Source of the DNA: Schistosoma haematobium | Lineage: Eukaryota; Platyhelminthes; Trematoda; Strigeidida; Schistosomatidae | Assembly: GCF_000699445.3 (NCBI RefSeq) | Contig: NC_067201.1 | Span: 19,695,001 to 19,759,000, forward strand | DNA length: 64,000 nt | Direction of reading: 5' to 3' | In this document: positions 21,667 to 35,819 of the stretch, in pieces | Layout: each line of letters begins with the position of its first letter | Numbering within the stretch: the first letter of the stretch is position 1 | Notes under the pieces: generated by a model | The model's database searches: none | The model's input: the letters and a program-made list of their open reading frames with translations, nothing else | Told to the model about the DNA's origin: nothing | Position numbers and translations under genes: made by a program

Positions 21667-23689
21667 TGTAGCGTGGAGTCGAGTTGAGGTTAACTATGAA
21701 CACCGCTACCAAGAAACACGTGCCAAATAAATCAGAAGGCGAAGGTTGAACGTAACCAAAGAAACCCATAAAATCTCCGAGAAGCCAAATACCAGAAGGC
21801 AATTAATGGACCAAGTCGAGATATTTATTTGCTGGCGATCTCGTGGCATCGAAAGGATACCGAGATCGTGCCAGGATACAACCTTGGTTACAGAAGGTAA
21901 CCGAATTCGCGCGAAGTTACAATTGAAGTGTAAGTACAAGAATGGAAGCACAAAATAGCTGTCATTAGCACAGTCAAACAAAAGCACGTTAAAACAAACA
22001 CTGGTACAGTTGGTTATAATAATAATTGTTTTTATTAAACCAGTCGTGTTCTCGTGATAAATGTGAGTCACTACAGGAGCCCCCCGCTAGAAAGGGTTTA
22101 CACTTTCGACAAATAGCGGTTTAAATCGTGGGACTGATCGGCTGACGAGCGATTGTAGGACGGAAGAATTGGCGAACAGGAAAGCGATCGTTGATCGTCG
22201 AGTTGCCAACGAAGGTCGTTTTCGGAGAACGGTACCAGGAGCGATGTGCTGTATTTGTTGCTTGAGTTGGCATGCTACACCAGAGTGGTTTGTATCCAGA
22301 ATCTAAAGAGAGCGTTCGTAGGGGTCCGGACCAGAAACGCTGCAGACGTAGGACGAAACCACGTTGAGCCGATGAACCAGAAGCGACCGTAACGACCAAG
22401 TTCGAGACCAAGCGTACGCCAAGCATTCGAAACCAAAATATCGACTGAGTGCGTTGACAAGAGCATGGGTGGCCAGTCCAGCTTTCGCCAAAGTTGACTG
22501 AAGTCGACGGTACCAAACGGAGGTGGTCGAAGGCGAGGGCTCAGGAAACAAAAAGAATATCAAAAAAGAGAAGAGTGTAGCATGCATGTAGCATAGGAAT
22601 AACACTACACCGTATCGGTTGTTGACTGTGCGACTAGTCGCGGAAGCGTACGGGCAACCGTACTCGGCGGCCGGAACGTGAGACGGTAGTCTCGTTCGTA
22701 TCGCGTGGGCCTGTAATCTCATCCGAGGTCAGAGGCGGCGTGGTCTGCTGATCTGGACGTGAGAATGAGGTCTCAGATGTATCTAGCGTGGGACCTGAAG
22801 ATGGTTTGAGGATCCCGCTAGGTTTGCTAGGTCTAGCATTGAATCTCAGGTTACCAGATAGGGCACTGTCATCGACGTGTGCTGGTTTGAGACGATCAAC
22901 GCTGACGATCTCGACGCGTCCATATCGATCAACCTTGAAGGTCTTTTCGTGACGAGCGATCACGTGAAAAGGGCCTTCGTAAGGTTGTTGCCAAGGTTTG
23001 CGTACCGAATCTACTCGTACAAAAACATGTGAACAGGTAGATAACTCTCGAGAGAGAGCGACCTGTCGATGTTGTATTCGAGTTGACACCGGAGACAGCG
23101 TTCGCATAAATGCAGACAGTCGATGGACGTAGTCTGATTTACCGAAATTAGGTCTGCTCCGTGGTGTGAAGAATTCTCCGGGCAGACGCAATGTCGTGCC
23201 GTATACAAGTTCAGTGGCGGAACATTGTATATCTGCCTTCAAGCTCGTTCGAATACCTAAGGGGACGAGCGATAAGGTTTCGTACCAGTTGTCGTTCTCG
23301 TGTGCTCGTAGAGCACTTTTAAGTTGGCAATGAAACCGTTCAACTTAACCATTTGATGCTGGGAGGTAGACGTTAATGCGTATGCAAATGCATTCCGTAC
23401 CAAGCAGCCGGGTCAGCGAGGAGAATAGTTAATAGGGGAAAATTTCTCGAATAAAGCGTGGAATTCATCATCACGCGAATAAAAAGTGACAAGGATTCGG
23501 TACACATACGTGTGAGTCTATTATATTAATTCTATTCTTATCGTTATCCGTCATGTCGAGTATATTATATATTAAAAAATATGAAAATATACGACAGACG
23601 TGGATAGATAAATCATAGACTCACCGAATTGGCTTCTTTGGAAGATTTGACCAGAAGCTGAGGCGTGATCCAAAATACGGGTCACCAAT
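21667..23689 (-). repeat. Array unit 1 (reference description)
   Basis: LTR 21667-22075, internal 22076-23689. The only unit whose polypurine tract has six C on the plus strand (22081-22086), giving 2023 bp. It also has TCTAAAGAGAG (about 22303) where the others read TCTGAAGA. The primer-binding-like site is at 23687-23676 and its first nine bases match the 3' end of tRNA-Trp as I recall it. A short frame starts with ATG at 23554 and stops after 26 codons, probably the gag start. Confidence 0.9.
22634..23344 (-). pseudogene. Integrase C-terminal remnant (unit 1; repeated in every unit)
   Basis: An open frame of 236 codons that begins right after an in-frame TAA (23347-23345). The stop sits in N-G-stop-V-E-R-F-H, where relatives have A-N-G-L-V-E-R-F-H, so the catalytic Glu lies just past it. 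Before the stop the homology runs back only to L-T-R-L-L-G. Beyond it come L-V-Y-G-T-T-L-R-L-P-G, F-V-R-V-D-S and the GPF motif Q-P-Y-E-G-P-F, ending S-R-S-G-R-R-V-R-L-P-V-R-F. The first Met is at 23242 (202 residues). Equivalent 202-residue frames lie at 24656-25264, 26677-27285, 28699-29307, 30721-31329, 32743-33351, 34764-35372, 36786-37394, 38808-39416 and 40829-41437. They cannot make an active integrase. It is related to, but clearly distinct from, the integrase at 17352-18218. Confidence 0.85.
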
Positions 23690-25710
23690 TGTAGCGTGGA
23701 GTCGAGTTGAGGTTAACTATGAACACCGCTACCAAGAAACACGTGCCAAATAAATCAGAAGGCGAAGGTTGAACGTAACCAAAGAAACCCATAAAATCTC
23801 CGAGAAGCCAAATACCAGAAGGCAATTAATGGACCAAGTCGAGATATTTATTTGCTGGCGATCTCGTGGCATCGAAAGGATACCGAGATCGTGCCAGGAT
23901 ACAACCTTGGTTACAGAAGGTAACCGAATTCGCGCGAAGTTACAATTGAAGTGTAAGTACAAGAATGGAAGCACAAAATAGCTGTCATTAGCACAGTCAA
24001 ACAAAAGCACGTTAAAACAAACACTGGTACAGTTGGTTATAATAATAATTGTTTTTATTAAACCAGTCGTGTTCTCGTGATAAATGTGAGTCACTACAGG
24101 AGCCCCCGCTAGAAAGGGTTTACACTTTCGACAAATAGCGGTTTAAATCGTGGGACTGATCGGCTGACGAGCGATTGTAGGACGGAAGAATTGGCGAACA
24201 GGAAAGCGATCGTTGATCGTCGAGTTGCCAACGAAGGTCGTTTTCGGAGAACGGTACCAGGAGCGATGTGCTGTATTTGTTGCTTGAGTTGGCATGCTAC
24301 ACCAGAGTGGTTTGTATCCAGAATCTGAAGAGAGCGTTCGTAGGGGTCCGGACCAGAAACGCTGCAGACGTAGGACGAAACCACGTTGAGCCGATGAACC
24401 AGAAGCGACCGTAACGACCAAGTTCGAGACCAAGCGTATGCCAAGCATTCGAAACCAAAATATCGACTGAGTGCGTTGACAAGAGCATGGGTGGCCAGTC
24501 CAGCTTTCGCCAAAGTTGACTGAAGTCGACGGTACCAAACGGAGGTGGTCGAAGGCGAGGGCTCAGGAAACAAAAAGAATATCAAAAAAGAGAAGAGTGT
24601 AGCATGCATGTAGCATAGGAATAACACTACACCGTATCGGTTGTTGACTGTGCGACTATTCGCGGAAGCGTACGGGCAACCGTACTCGGCGGCCGGAACG
24701 TGAGACGGTAGTCTCGTTCGTATCGCGTGGGCCTGTAATCTCATCCGAGGTCAGAGGCGGCGTGGTCTGCTGATCTGGACGTGAGAATGAGGTCTCAGAT
24801 GTATCTAGCGTGGGACCTGAAGATGGTTTGAGGATCCCGCTAGGTTTGCTAGGTCTAGCATTGAATCTCAGGTTACCAGATAGGGCACTGTCATCGACGT
24901 GTGCTGGTTTGAGACGATCAACGCTGACGATCTCGACGCGTCCATATCGATCAACCTTGAAGGTCTTTTCGTGACGAGCGATCACGTGAAAAGGGCCTTC
25001 GTAAGGTTGTTGCCAAGGTTTGCGTACCGAATCTACTCGTACAAAAACATGTGAACAGGTAGATAACTCTCGAGAGAGAGCGACCTGTCGATGTTGTATT
25101 CGAGTTGACACCGGAGACAGCGTTCGCATAAATGCAGACAGTCGATGGACGTAGTCTGATTTACCGAAATTAGGTCTGCTCCGTGGTGTGAAGAATTCTC
25201 CGGGCAGACGCAATGTCGTGCCGTATACAAGTTCAGTGGCGGAACATTGTATATCTGCCTTCAAGCTCGTTCGAATACCTAAGGGGACGAGCGATAAGGT
25301 TTCGTACCAGTTGTCGTTCTCGTGTGCTCGTAGAGCACTTTTAAGTTGGCAATGAAACCGTTCAACTTAACCATTTGATGCTGGGAGGTAGACGTTAATG
25401 CGTATGCAAATGCATTCCGTACCAAGCAGCCGGGTCAGCGAGGAGAATAGTTAATAGGGGAAAATTTCTCGAATAAAGCGTGGAATTCATCATCACGCGA
25501 ATAAAAAGTGACAAGGATTCGGTACACATACGTGTGAGTCTATTATATTAATTCTATTCTTATCGTTATCCGTCATGTCGAGTATATTATATATTAAAAA
25601 TATGAAAATATACGACAGACGTGGATAGATAAATCATAGACTCACCGAATTGGCTTCTTTGGAAGATTTGACCAGAAGCTGAGGCGTGATCCAAAATACG
25701 GGTCACCAAT
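23690..25710 (-). repeat. Array unit 2
   Basis: 2021 bp. Differs by GCGTATGCC (about 24435), GACTATTCGCGG (about 24655, last integrase residue Glu, not Asp) and a five-A run near 25597, where most units have six. Confidence 0.9.
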
Positions 25711-27732
25711 TGTAGCGTGGAGTCGAGTTGAGGTTAACTATGAACACCGCTACCAAGAAACACGTGCCAAATAAATCAGAAGGCGAAGGTTGAACGTAAC
25801 CAAAGAAACCCATAAAATCTCCGAGAAGCCAAATACCAGAAGGCAATTAATGGACCAAGTCGAGATATTTATTTGCTGGCGATCTCGTGGCATCGAAAGG
25901 ATACCGAGATCGTGCCAGGATACAACCTTGGTTACAGAAGGTAACCGAATTCGCGCGAAGTTACAATTGAAGTGTAAGTACAAGAATGGAAGCACAAAAT
26001 AGCTGTCATTAGCACAGTCAAACAAAAGCACGTTAAAACAAACACTGGTACAGTTGGTTATAATAATAATTGTTTTTATTAAACCAGTCGTGTTCTCGTG
26101 ATAAATGTGAGTCACTACAGGAGCCCCCGCTAGAAAGGGTTTACACTTTCGACAAATAGCGGTTTAAATCGTGGGACTGATCGGCTGACGAGCGATTGTA
26201 GGACGGAAGAATTGGCGAACAGGAAAGCGATCGTTGATCGTCGAGTTGCCAACGAAGGTCGTTTTCGGAGAACGGTACCAGGAGCGATGTGCTGTATTTG
26301 TTGCTTGAGTTGGCATGCTACACCAGAGTGGTTTGTATCCAGAATCTGAAGATTGCGTTCGTAGGGGTGCGCACCAGAAACGCTGCAGACGTAGGACGAA
26401 ACCACGTTGAGCCGATGAACCAGAAGCGACCGTAACGACCAAGTTCGAGACCAAGCGTACGCCAAGCATTCGAAACCAAAATATCGACTGAGTGCGTTGA
26501 CAAGAGCATGGGTGGCCAGTCCAGCTTTCGCCAAAGTTGACTGAAGTCGACGGTACCAAACGGAGGTGGTCGAAGGCGAGGGCTCAGGAAACAAAAAGAA
26601 TATCAAAAAAGAGAAGAGTGTAGCATGCATGTAGCATAGGAATAACACTACACCGTATCGGTTGTTGACTGTGCGACTAGTCGCGGAAGCGTACGGGCAA
26701 CCGTACTCGGCGGCCGGAACGTGAGACGGTAGTCTCGTTCGTATCGCGTGGGCCTGTAATCTCATCCGAGGTCAGAGGCGGCGTGGTCTGCTGATCTGGA
26801 CGTGAGAATGAGGTCTCAGATGTATCTAGCGTGGGACCTGAAGATGGTTTGAGGATCCCGCTAGGTTTGCTAGGTCTAGCATTGAATCTCAGGTTACCAG
26901 ATAGGGCACTGTCATCGACGTGTGCTGGTTTGAGACGATCAACGCTGACGATCTCGACGCGTCCATATCGATCAACCTTGAAGGTCTTTTCGTGACGAGC
27001 GATCACGTGAAAAGGGCCTTCGTAAGGTTGTTGCCAAGGTTTGCGTACCGAATCTACTCGTACAAAAACATGTGAACAGGTAGATAACTCTCTCGAGAGA
27101 GCGACCTGTCGATGTTGTATTCGAGTTGACACCGGAGACAGCGTTCGCATAAATGCAGACAGTCGATGGACGTAGTCTGATTTACCGAAATTAGGTCTGC
27201 TCCGTGGTGTGAAGAATTCTCCGGGCAGACGCAATGTCGTGCCGTATACAAGTTCAGTGGCGGAACATTGTATATCTGCCTTCAAGCTCGTTCGAATACC
27301 TAAGGGGACGAGCGATAAGGTTTCGTACCAGTTGTCGTTCTCGTGTGCTCGTAGAGCACTTTTAAGTTGGCAGTGAAACCGTTCAACTTAACCATTTGAT
27401 GCTGGGAGGTAGACGTTAATGCGTATGCAAATGCATTCCGTACCAAGCAGCCGGGTCAGCGAGGAGAATAGTTAATAGGGGAAAATTTCTCGAATAAAGC
27501 GTGGAATTCATCATCACGCGAATAAAAAGTGACAAGGATTCGGTACACATACGTGTGAGTCTATTATATTAATTCTATTCTTATCGTTATCCGTCATGTC
27601 GAGTATATTATATATTAAAAAATATGAAAATATACGACAGACGTGGATAGATAAATCATAGACTCACCGAATTGGCTTCTTTGGAAGATTTGACCAGAAG
27701 CTGAGGCGTGATCCAAAATACGGGTCACCAAT
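25711..27732 (-). repeat. Array unit 3
   Basis: 2022 bp. Most divergent unit: AGATTGCGTTCG and GGTGCGCACC at 26350-26373, CTCTCTCGAGAGAGCG at about 27088, and GGCAGTGAAACC at about 27369. Confidence 0.9.
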
Positions 27733-29754
27733 TGTAGCGTGGAGTCGAGTTGAGGTTAACTATGAACACCGCTACCAAGAAACACGTGCCAAATAAATCA
27801 GAAGGCGAAGGTTGAACGTAACCAAAGAAACCCATAAAATCTCCGAGAAGCCAAATACCAGAAGGCAATTAATGGACCAAGTCGAGATATTTATTTGCTG
27901 GCGATCTCGTGGCATCGAAAGGATACCGAGATCGTGCCAGGATACAACCTTGGTTACAGAAGGTAACCGAATTCGCGCGAAGTTACAATTGAAGTGTAAG
28001 TACAAGAATGGAAGCACAAAATAGCTGTCATTAGCACAGTCAAACAAAAGCACGTTAAAACAAACACTGGTACAGTTGGTTATAATAATAATTGTTTTTA
28101 TTAAACCAGTCGTGTTCTCGTGATAAATGTGAGTCACTACAGGAGCCCCCGCTAGAAAGGGTTTACACTTTCGACAAATAGCGGTTTAAATCGTGGGACT
28201 GATCGGCTGACGAGCGATTGTAGGACGGAAGAATTGGCGAACAGGAAAGCGATCGTTGATCGTCGAGTTGCCAACGAAGGTCGTTTTCGGAGAACGGTAC
28301 CAGGAGCGATGTGCTGTATTTGTTGCTTGAGTTGGCATGCTACACCAGAGTGGTTTGTATCCAGAATCTGAAGAGAGCGTTCGTAGGGGTCCGGACCAGA
28401 AACGCTGCAGACGTAGGACGAAACCACGTTGAGCCGATGAACCAGAAGCGACCGTAACGACCAAGTTCGAGACCAAGCGTACGCCAAGCATTCGAAACCA
28501 AAATATCGACTGAGTGCGTTGACAAGAGCATGGGTGGCCAGTCCAGCTTTCGCCAAAGTTGACTGAAGTCGACGGTACCAAACGGAGGTGGTCGAAGGCG
28601 AGGGCTCAGGAAACAAAAAGAATATCAAAAAAGAGAAGAGTGTAGCATGCATGTAGCATAGGAATAACACTACACCGTATCGGTTGTTGACTGTGCGACT
28701 AGTCGCGGAAGCGTACGGGCAACCGTACTCGGCGGCCGGAACGTGAGACGGTAGTCTCGTTCGTATCGCGTGGGCCTGTAATCTCATCCGAGGTCAGAGG
28801 CGGCGTGGTCTGCTGATCTGGACGTGAGAATGAGGTCTCAGATGTATCTAGCGTGGGACCTGAAGATGGTTTGAGGATCCCGCTAGGTTTGCTAGGTCTA
28901 GCATTGAATCTCAGGTTACCAGATAGGGCACTGTCATCGACGTGTGCTGGTTTGAGACGATCAACGCTGACGATCTCGACGCGTCCATATCGATCAACCT
29001 TGAAGGTCTTTTCGTGACGAGCGATCACGTGAAAAGGGCCTTCGTAAGGTTGTTGCCAAGGTTTGCGTACCGAATCTACTCGTACAAAAACATGTGAACA
29101 GGTAGATAACTCTCGAGAGAGAGCGACCTGTCGATGTTGTATTCGAGTTGACACCGGAGACAGCGTTCGCATAAATGCAGACAGTCGATGGACGTAGTCT
29201 GATTTACCGAAATTAGGTCTGCTCCGTGGTGTGAAGAATTCTCCGGGCAGACGCAATGTCGTGCCGTATACAAGTTCAGTGGCGGAACATTGTATATCTG
29301 CCTTCAAGCTCGTTCGAATACCTAAGGGGACGAGCGATAAGGTTTCGTACCAGTTGTCGTTCTCGTGTGCTCGTAGAGCACTTTTAAGTTGGCAGTGAAA
29401 CCGTTCAACTTAACCATTTGATGCTGGGAGGTAGACGTTAATGCGTATGCAAATGCATTCCGTACCAAGCAGCCGGGTCAGCGAGGAGAATAGTTAATAG
29501 GGGAAAATTTCTCGAATAAAGCGTGGAATTCATCATCACGCGAATAAAAAGTGACAAGGATTCGGTACACATACGTGTGAGTCTATTATATTAATTCTAT
29601 TCTTATCGTTATCCGTCATGTCGAGTATATTATATATTAAAAAATATGAAAATATACGACAGACGTGGATAGATAAATCATAGACTCACCGAATTGGCTT
29701 CTTTGGAAGATTTGACCAGAAGCTGAGGCGTGATCCAAAATACGGGTCACCAAT
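27733..29754 (-). repeat. Array unit 4
   Basis: 2022 bp. Shares GGCAGTGAAACC (about 29391) with unit 3 only. Otherwise it matches the common form. Confidence 0.9.
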
Positions 29755-31776
29755 TGTAGCGTGGAGTCGAGTTGAGGTTAACTATGAACACCGCTACCAA
29801 GAAACACGTGCCAAATAAATCAGAAGGCGAAGGTTGAACGTAACCAAAGAAACCCATAAAATCTCCGAGAAGCCAAATACCAGAAGGCAATTAATGGACC
29901 AAGTCGAGATATTTATTTGCTGGCGATCTCGTGGCATCGAAAGGATACCGAGATCGTGCCAGGATACAACCTTGGTTACAGAAGGTAACCGAATTCGCGC
30001 GAAGTTACAATTGAAGTGTAAGTACAAGAATGGAAGCACAAAATAGCTGTCATTAGCACAGTCAAACAAAAGCACGTTAAAACAAACACTGGTACAGTTG
30101 GTTATAATAATAATTGTTTTTATTAAACCAGTCGTGTTCTCGTGATAAATGTGAGTCACTACAGGAGCCCCCGCTAGAAAGGGTTTACACTTTCGACAAA
30201 TAGCGGTTTAAATCGTGGGACTGATCGGCTGACGAGCGATTGTAGGACGGAAGAATTGGCGAACAGGAAAGCGATCGTTGATCGTCGAGTTGCCAACGAA
30301 GGTCGTTTTCGGAGAACGGTACCAGGAGCGATGTGCTGTATTTGTTGCTTGAGTTGGCATGCTACACCAGAGTGGTTTGTATCCAGAATCTGAAGAGAGC
30401 GTTCGTAGGGGTCCGGACCAGAAACGCTGCAGACGTAGGACGAAACCACGTTGAGCCGATGAACCAGAAGCGACCGTAACGACCAAGTTCGAGACCAAGC
30501 GTACGCCAAGCATTCGAAACCAAAATATCGACTGAGTGCGTTGACAAGAGCATGGGTGGCCAGTCCAGCTTTCGCCAAAGTTGACTGAAGTCGACGGTAC
30601 CAAACGGAGGTGGTCGAAGGCGAGGGCTCAGGAAACAAAAAGAATATCAAAAAAGAGAAGAGTGTAGCATGCATGTAGCATAGGAATAACACTACACCGT
30701 ATCGGTTGTTGACTGTGCGACTAGTCGCGGAAGCGTACGGGCAACCGTACTCGGCGGCCGGAACGTGAGACGGTAGTCTCGTTCGTATCGCGTGGGCCTG
30801 TAATCTCATCCGAGGTCAGAGGCGGCGTGGTCTGCTGATCTGGACGTGAGAATGAGGTCTCAGATGTATCTAGCGTGGGACCTGAAGATGGTTTGAGGAT
30901 CCCGCTAGGTTTGCTAGGTCTAGCATTGAATCTCAGGTTACCAGATAGGGCACTGTCATCGACGTGTGCTGGTTTGAGACGATCAACGCTGACGATCTCG
31001 ACGCGTCCATATCGATCAACCTTGAAGGTCTTTTCGTGACGAGCGATCACGTGAAAAGGGCCTTCGTAAGGTTGTTGCCAAGGTTTGCGTACCGAATCTA
31101 CTCGTACAAAAACATGTGAACAGGTAGATAACTCTCGAGAGAGAGCGACCTGTCGATGTTGTATTCGAGTTGACACCGGAGACAGCGTTCGCATAAATGC
31201 AGACAGTCGATGGACGTAGTCTGATTTACCGAAATTAGGTCTGCTCCGTGGTGTGAAGAATTCTCCGGGCAGACGCAATGTCGTGCCGTATACAAGTTCA
31301 GTGGCGGAACATTGTATATCTGCCTTCAAGCTCGTTCGAATACCTAAGGGGACGAGCGATAAGGTTTCGTACCAGTTGTCGTTCTCGTGTGCTCGTAGAG
31401 CACTTTTAAGTTGGCAATGAAACCGTTCAACTTAACCATTTGATGCTGGGAGGTAGACGTTAATGCGTATGCAAATGCATTCCGTACCAAGCAGCCGGGT
31501 CAGCGAGGAGAATAGTTAATAGGGGAAAATTTCTCGAATAAAGCGTGGAATTCATCATCACGCGAATAAAAAGTGACAAGGATTCGGTACACATACGTGT
31601 GAGTCTATTATATTAATTCTATTCTTATCGTTATCCGTCATGTCGAGTATATTATATATTAAAAAATATGAAAATATACGACAGACGTGGATAGATAAAT
31701 CATAGACTCACCGAATTGGCTTCTTTGGAAGATTTGACCAGAAGCTGAGGCGTGATCCAAAATACGGGTCACCAAT
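29755..31776 (-). repeat. Array unit 5
   Basis: 2022 bp. No private difference seen, so it is closest to the common form. Confidence 0.9.
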
Positions 31777-33798
31777 TGTAGCGTGGAGTCGAGTTGAGGT
31801 TAACTATGAACACCGCTACCAAGAAACACGTGCCAAATAAATCAGAAGGCGAAGGTTGAACGTAACCAAAGAAACCCATAAAATCTCCGAGAAGCCAAAT
31901 ACCAGAAGGCAATTAATGGACCAAGTCGAGATATTTATTTGCTGGCGATCTCGTGGCATCGAAAGGATACCGAGATCGTGCCAGGATACAACCTTGGTTA
32001 CAGAAGGTAACCGAATTCGCGCGAAGTTACAATTGAAGTGTAAGTACAAGAATGGAAGCACAAAATAGCTGTCATTAGCACAGTCAAACAAAAGCACGTT
32101 AAAACAAACACTGGTACAGTTGGTTATAATAATAATTGTTTTTATTAAACCAGTCGTGTTCTCGTGATAAATGTGAGTCACTACAGGAGCCCCCGCTAGA
32201 AAGGGTTTACACTTTCGACAAATAGCGGTTTAAATCGTGGGACTGATCGGCTGACGAGCGATTGTAGGACGGAAGAATTGGCGAACAGGAAAGCGATCGT
32301 TGATCGTCGAGTTGCCAACGAAGGTCGTTTTCGGAGAACGGTACCAGGAGCGATGTGCTGTATTTGTTGCTTGAGTTGGCATGCTACACCAGAGTGGTTT
32401 GTATCCAGAATCTGAAGAGAGCGTTCGTAGGGGTCCGGACCAGAAACGCTGCAGACGTAGGACGAAACCACGTTGAGCCGATGAACCAGAAGCGACCGTA
32501 ACGACCAAGTTCGAGACCAAGCGTATGCCAAGCATTCGAAACCAAAATATCGACTGAGTGCGTTGACAAGAGCATGGGTGGCCAGTCCAGCTTTCGCCAA
32601 AGTTGACTGAAGTCGACGGTACCAAACGGAGGTGGTCGAAGGCGAGGGCTCAGGAAACAAAAAGAATATCAAAAAAGAGAAGAGTGTAGCATGCATGTAG
32701 CATAGGAATAACACTACACCGTATCGGTTGTTGACTGTGCGACTAGTCGCGGAAGCGTACGGGCAACCGTACTCGGCGGCCGGAACGTGAGACGGTAGTC
32801 TCGTTCGTATCGCGTGGGCCTGTAATCTCATCCGAGGTCAGAGGCGGCGTGGTCTGCTGATCTGGACGTGAGAATGAGGTCTCAGATGTATCTAGCGTGG
32901 GACCTGAAGATGGTTTGAGGATCCCGCTAGGTTTGCTAGGTCTAGCATTGAATCTCAGGTTACCAGATAGGGCACTGTCATCGACGTGTGCTGGTTTGAG
33001 ACGATCAACGCTGACGATCTCGACGCGTCCATATCGATCAACCTTGAAGGTCTTTTCGTGACGAGCGATCACGTGAAAAGGGCCTTCGTAAGGTTGTTGC
33101 CAAGGTTTGCGTACCGAATCTACTCGTACAAAAACATGTGAACAGGTAGATAACTCTCGAGAGAGAGCGACCTGTCGATGTTGTATTCGAGTTGACACCG
33201 GAGACAGCGTTCGCATAAATGCAGACAGTCGATGGACGTAGTCTGATTTACCGAAATTAGGTCTGCTCCGTGGTGTGAAGAATTCTCCGGGCAGACGCAA
33301 TGTCGTGCCGTATACCAGTTCAGCGGCGGAACATTGTATATCTGCCTTCAAGCTCGTTCGAATACCTAAGGGGACGAGCGATAAGGTTTCGTACCAGTTG
33401 TCGTTCTCGTGTGCTCGTAGAGCACTTTTAAGTTGGCAATGAAACCGTTCAACTTAACCATTTGATGCTGGGAGGTAGACGTTAATGCGTATGCAAATGC
33501 ATTCCGTACCAAGCAGCCGGGTCAGCGAGGAGAATAGTTAATAGGGGAAAATTTCTCGAATAAAGCGTGGAATTCATCATCACGCGAATAAAAAGTGACA
33601 AGGATTCGGTACACATACGTGTGAGTCTATTATATTAATTCTATTCTTATCGTTATCCGTCATGTCGAGTATATTATATATTAAAAAATATGAAAATATA
33701 CGACAGACGTGGATAGATAAATCATAGACTCACCGAATTGGCTTCTTTGGAAGATTTGACCAGAAGCTGAGGCGTGATCCAAAATACGGGTCACCAAT
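31777..33798 (-). repeat. Array unit 6
   Basis: 2022 bp. GCGTATGCC (about 32521) and a private ACCAGTTCAGCGGCGG at about 33313, which changes one integrase residue (Ala for Thr). Confidence 0.9.
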
Positions 33799-35819
33799 TG
33801 TAGCGTGGAGTCGAGTTGAGGTTAACTATGAACACCGCTACCAAGAAACACGTGCCAAATAAATCAGAAGGCGAAGGTTGAACGTAACCAAAGAAACCCA
33901 TAAAATCTCCGAGAAGCCAAATACCAGAAGGCAATTAATGGACCAAGTCGAGATATTTATTTGCTGGCGATCTCGTGGCATCGAAAGGATACCGAGATCG
34001 TGCCAGGATACAACCTTGGTTACAGAAGGTAACCGAATTCGCGCGAAGTTACAATTGAAGTGTAAGTACAAGAATGGAAGCACAAAATAGCTGTCATTAG
34101 CACAGTCAAACAAAAGCACGTTAAAACAAACACTGGTACAGTTGGTTATAATAATAATTGTTTTTATTAAACCAGTCGTGTTCTCGTGATAAATGTGAGT
34201 CACTACAGGAGCCCCCGCTAGAAAGGGTTTACACTTTCGACAAATAGCGGTTTAAATCGTGGGACTGATCGGCTGACGAGCGATTGTAGGACGGAAGAAT
34301 TGGCGAACAGGAAAGCGATCGTTGATCGTCGAGTTGCCAACGAAGGTCGTTTTCGGAGAACGGTACCAGGAGCGATGTGCTGTATTTGTTGCTTGAGTTG
34401 GCATGCTACACCAGAGTGGTTTGTATCCAGAATCTGAAGAGAGCGTTCGTAGGGGTCCGGACCAGAAACGCTGCAGACGTAGGACGAAACCACGTTGAGC
34501 CGATGAACCAGAAGCGACCGTAACGACCAAGTTCGAGACCAAGCGTACGCCAAGCATTCGAAACCAAAATATCGACTGAGTGCGTTGACAAGAGCATGGG
34601 TGGCCAGTCCAGCTTTCGCCAAAGTTGACTGAAGTCGACGGTACCAAACGGAGGTGGTCGAAGGCGAGGGCTCAGGAAACAAAAAGAATATCAAAAAGAG
34701 AAGAGTGTAGCATGCATGTAGCATAGGAATAACACTACACCGTATCGGTTGTTGACTGTGCGACTAGTCGCGGAAGCGTACGGGCAACCGTACTCGGCGG
34801 CCGGAACGTGAGACGGTAGTCTCGTTCGTATCGCGTGGGCCTGTAATCTCATCCGAGGTCAGAGGCGGCGTGGTCTGCTGATCTGGACGTGAGAATGAGG
34901 TCTCAGATGTATCTAGCGTGGGACCTGAAGATGGTTTGAGGATCCCGCTAGGTTTGCTAGGTCTAGCATTGAATCTCAGGTTACCAGATAGGGCACTGTC
35001 ATCGACGTGTGCTGGTTTGAGACGATCAACGCTGACGATCTCGACGCGTCCATATCGATCAACCTTGAAGGTCTTTTCGTGACGAGCGATCACGTGAAAA
35101 GGGCCTTCGTAAGGTTGTTGCCAAGGTTTGCGTACCGAATCTACTCGTACAAAAACATGTGAACAGGTAGATAACTCTCGAGAGAGAGCGACCTGTCGAT
35201 GTTGTATTCGAGTTGACACCGGAGACAGCGTTCGCATAAATGCAGACAGTCGATGGACGTAGTCTGATTTACCGAAATTAGGTCTGCTCCGTGGTGTGAA
35301 GAATTCTCCGGGCAGACGCAATGTCGTGCCGTATACAAGTTCAGTGGCGGAACATTGTATATCTGCCTTCAAGCTCGTTCGAATACCTAAGGGGACGAGC
35401 GATAAGGTTTCGTACCAGTTGTCGTTCTCGTGTGCTCGTAGAGCACTTTTAAGTTGGCAATGAAACCGTTCAACTTAACCATTTGATGCTGGGAGGTAGA
35501 CGTTAATGCGTATGCAAATGCATTCCGTACCAAGCAGCCGGGTCAGCGAGGAGAATAGTTAATAGGGGAAAATTTCTCGAATAAAGCGTGGAATTCATCA
35601 TCACGCGAATAAAAAGTGACAAGGATTCGGTACACATACGTGTGAGTCTATTATATTAATTCTATTCTTATCGTTATCCGTCATGTCGAGTATATTATAT
35701 ATTAAAAAATATGAAAATATACGACAGACGTGGATAGATAAATCATAGACTCACCGAATTGGCTTCTTTGGAAGATTTGACCAGAAGCTGAGGCGTGATC
35801 CAAAATACGGGTCACCAAT
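33799..35819 (-). repeat. Array unit 7
   Basis: 2021 bp because of a five-A run at about 34694 (ATCAAAAAGAG), where the others have six. Confidence 0.9.

Noticed and set aside
22130..22170. Hammerhead-like CTGACGAG in the array units, considered as a retrozyme
   Set aside because: No CGAAA at the right distance (GGAAG instead) and no pairing stem I. The nearby GGACGAAAC at about 22350 has no CUGANGA partner.
22121..22516. Repeated open frames of 121, 131 and 211 codons in every array unit
   Set aside because: They lie in the LTR or 3' UTR, or run across the integrase end in other frames, have no family features, and repeat only because the DNA is duplicated.
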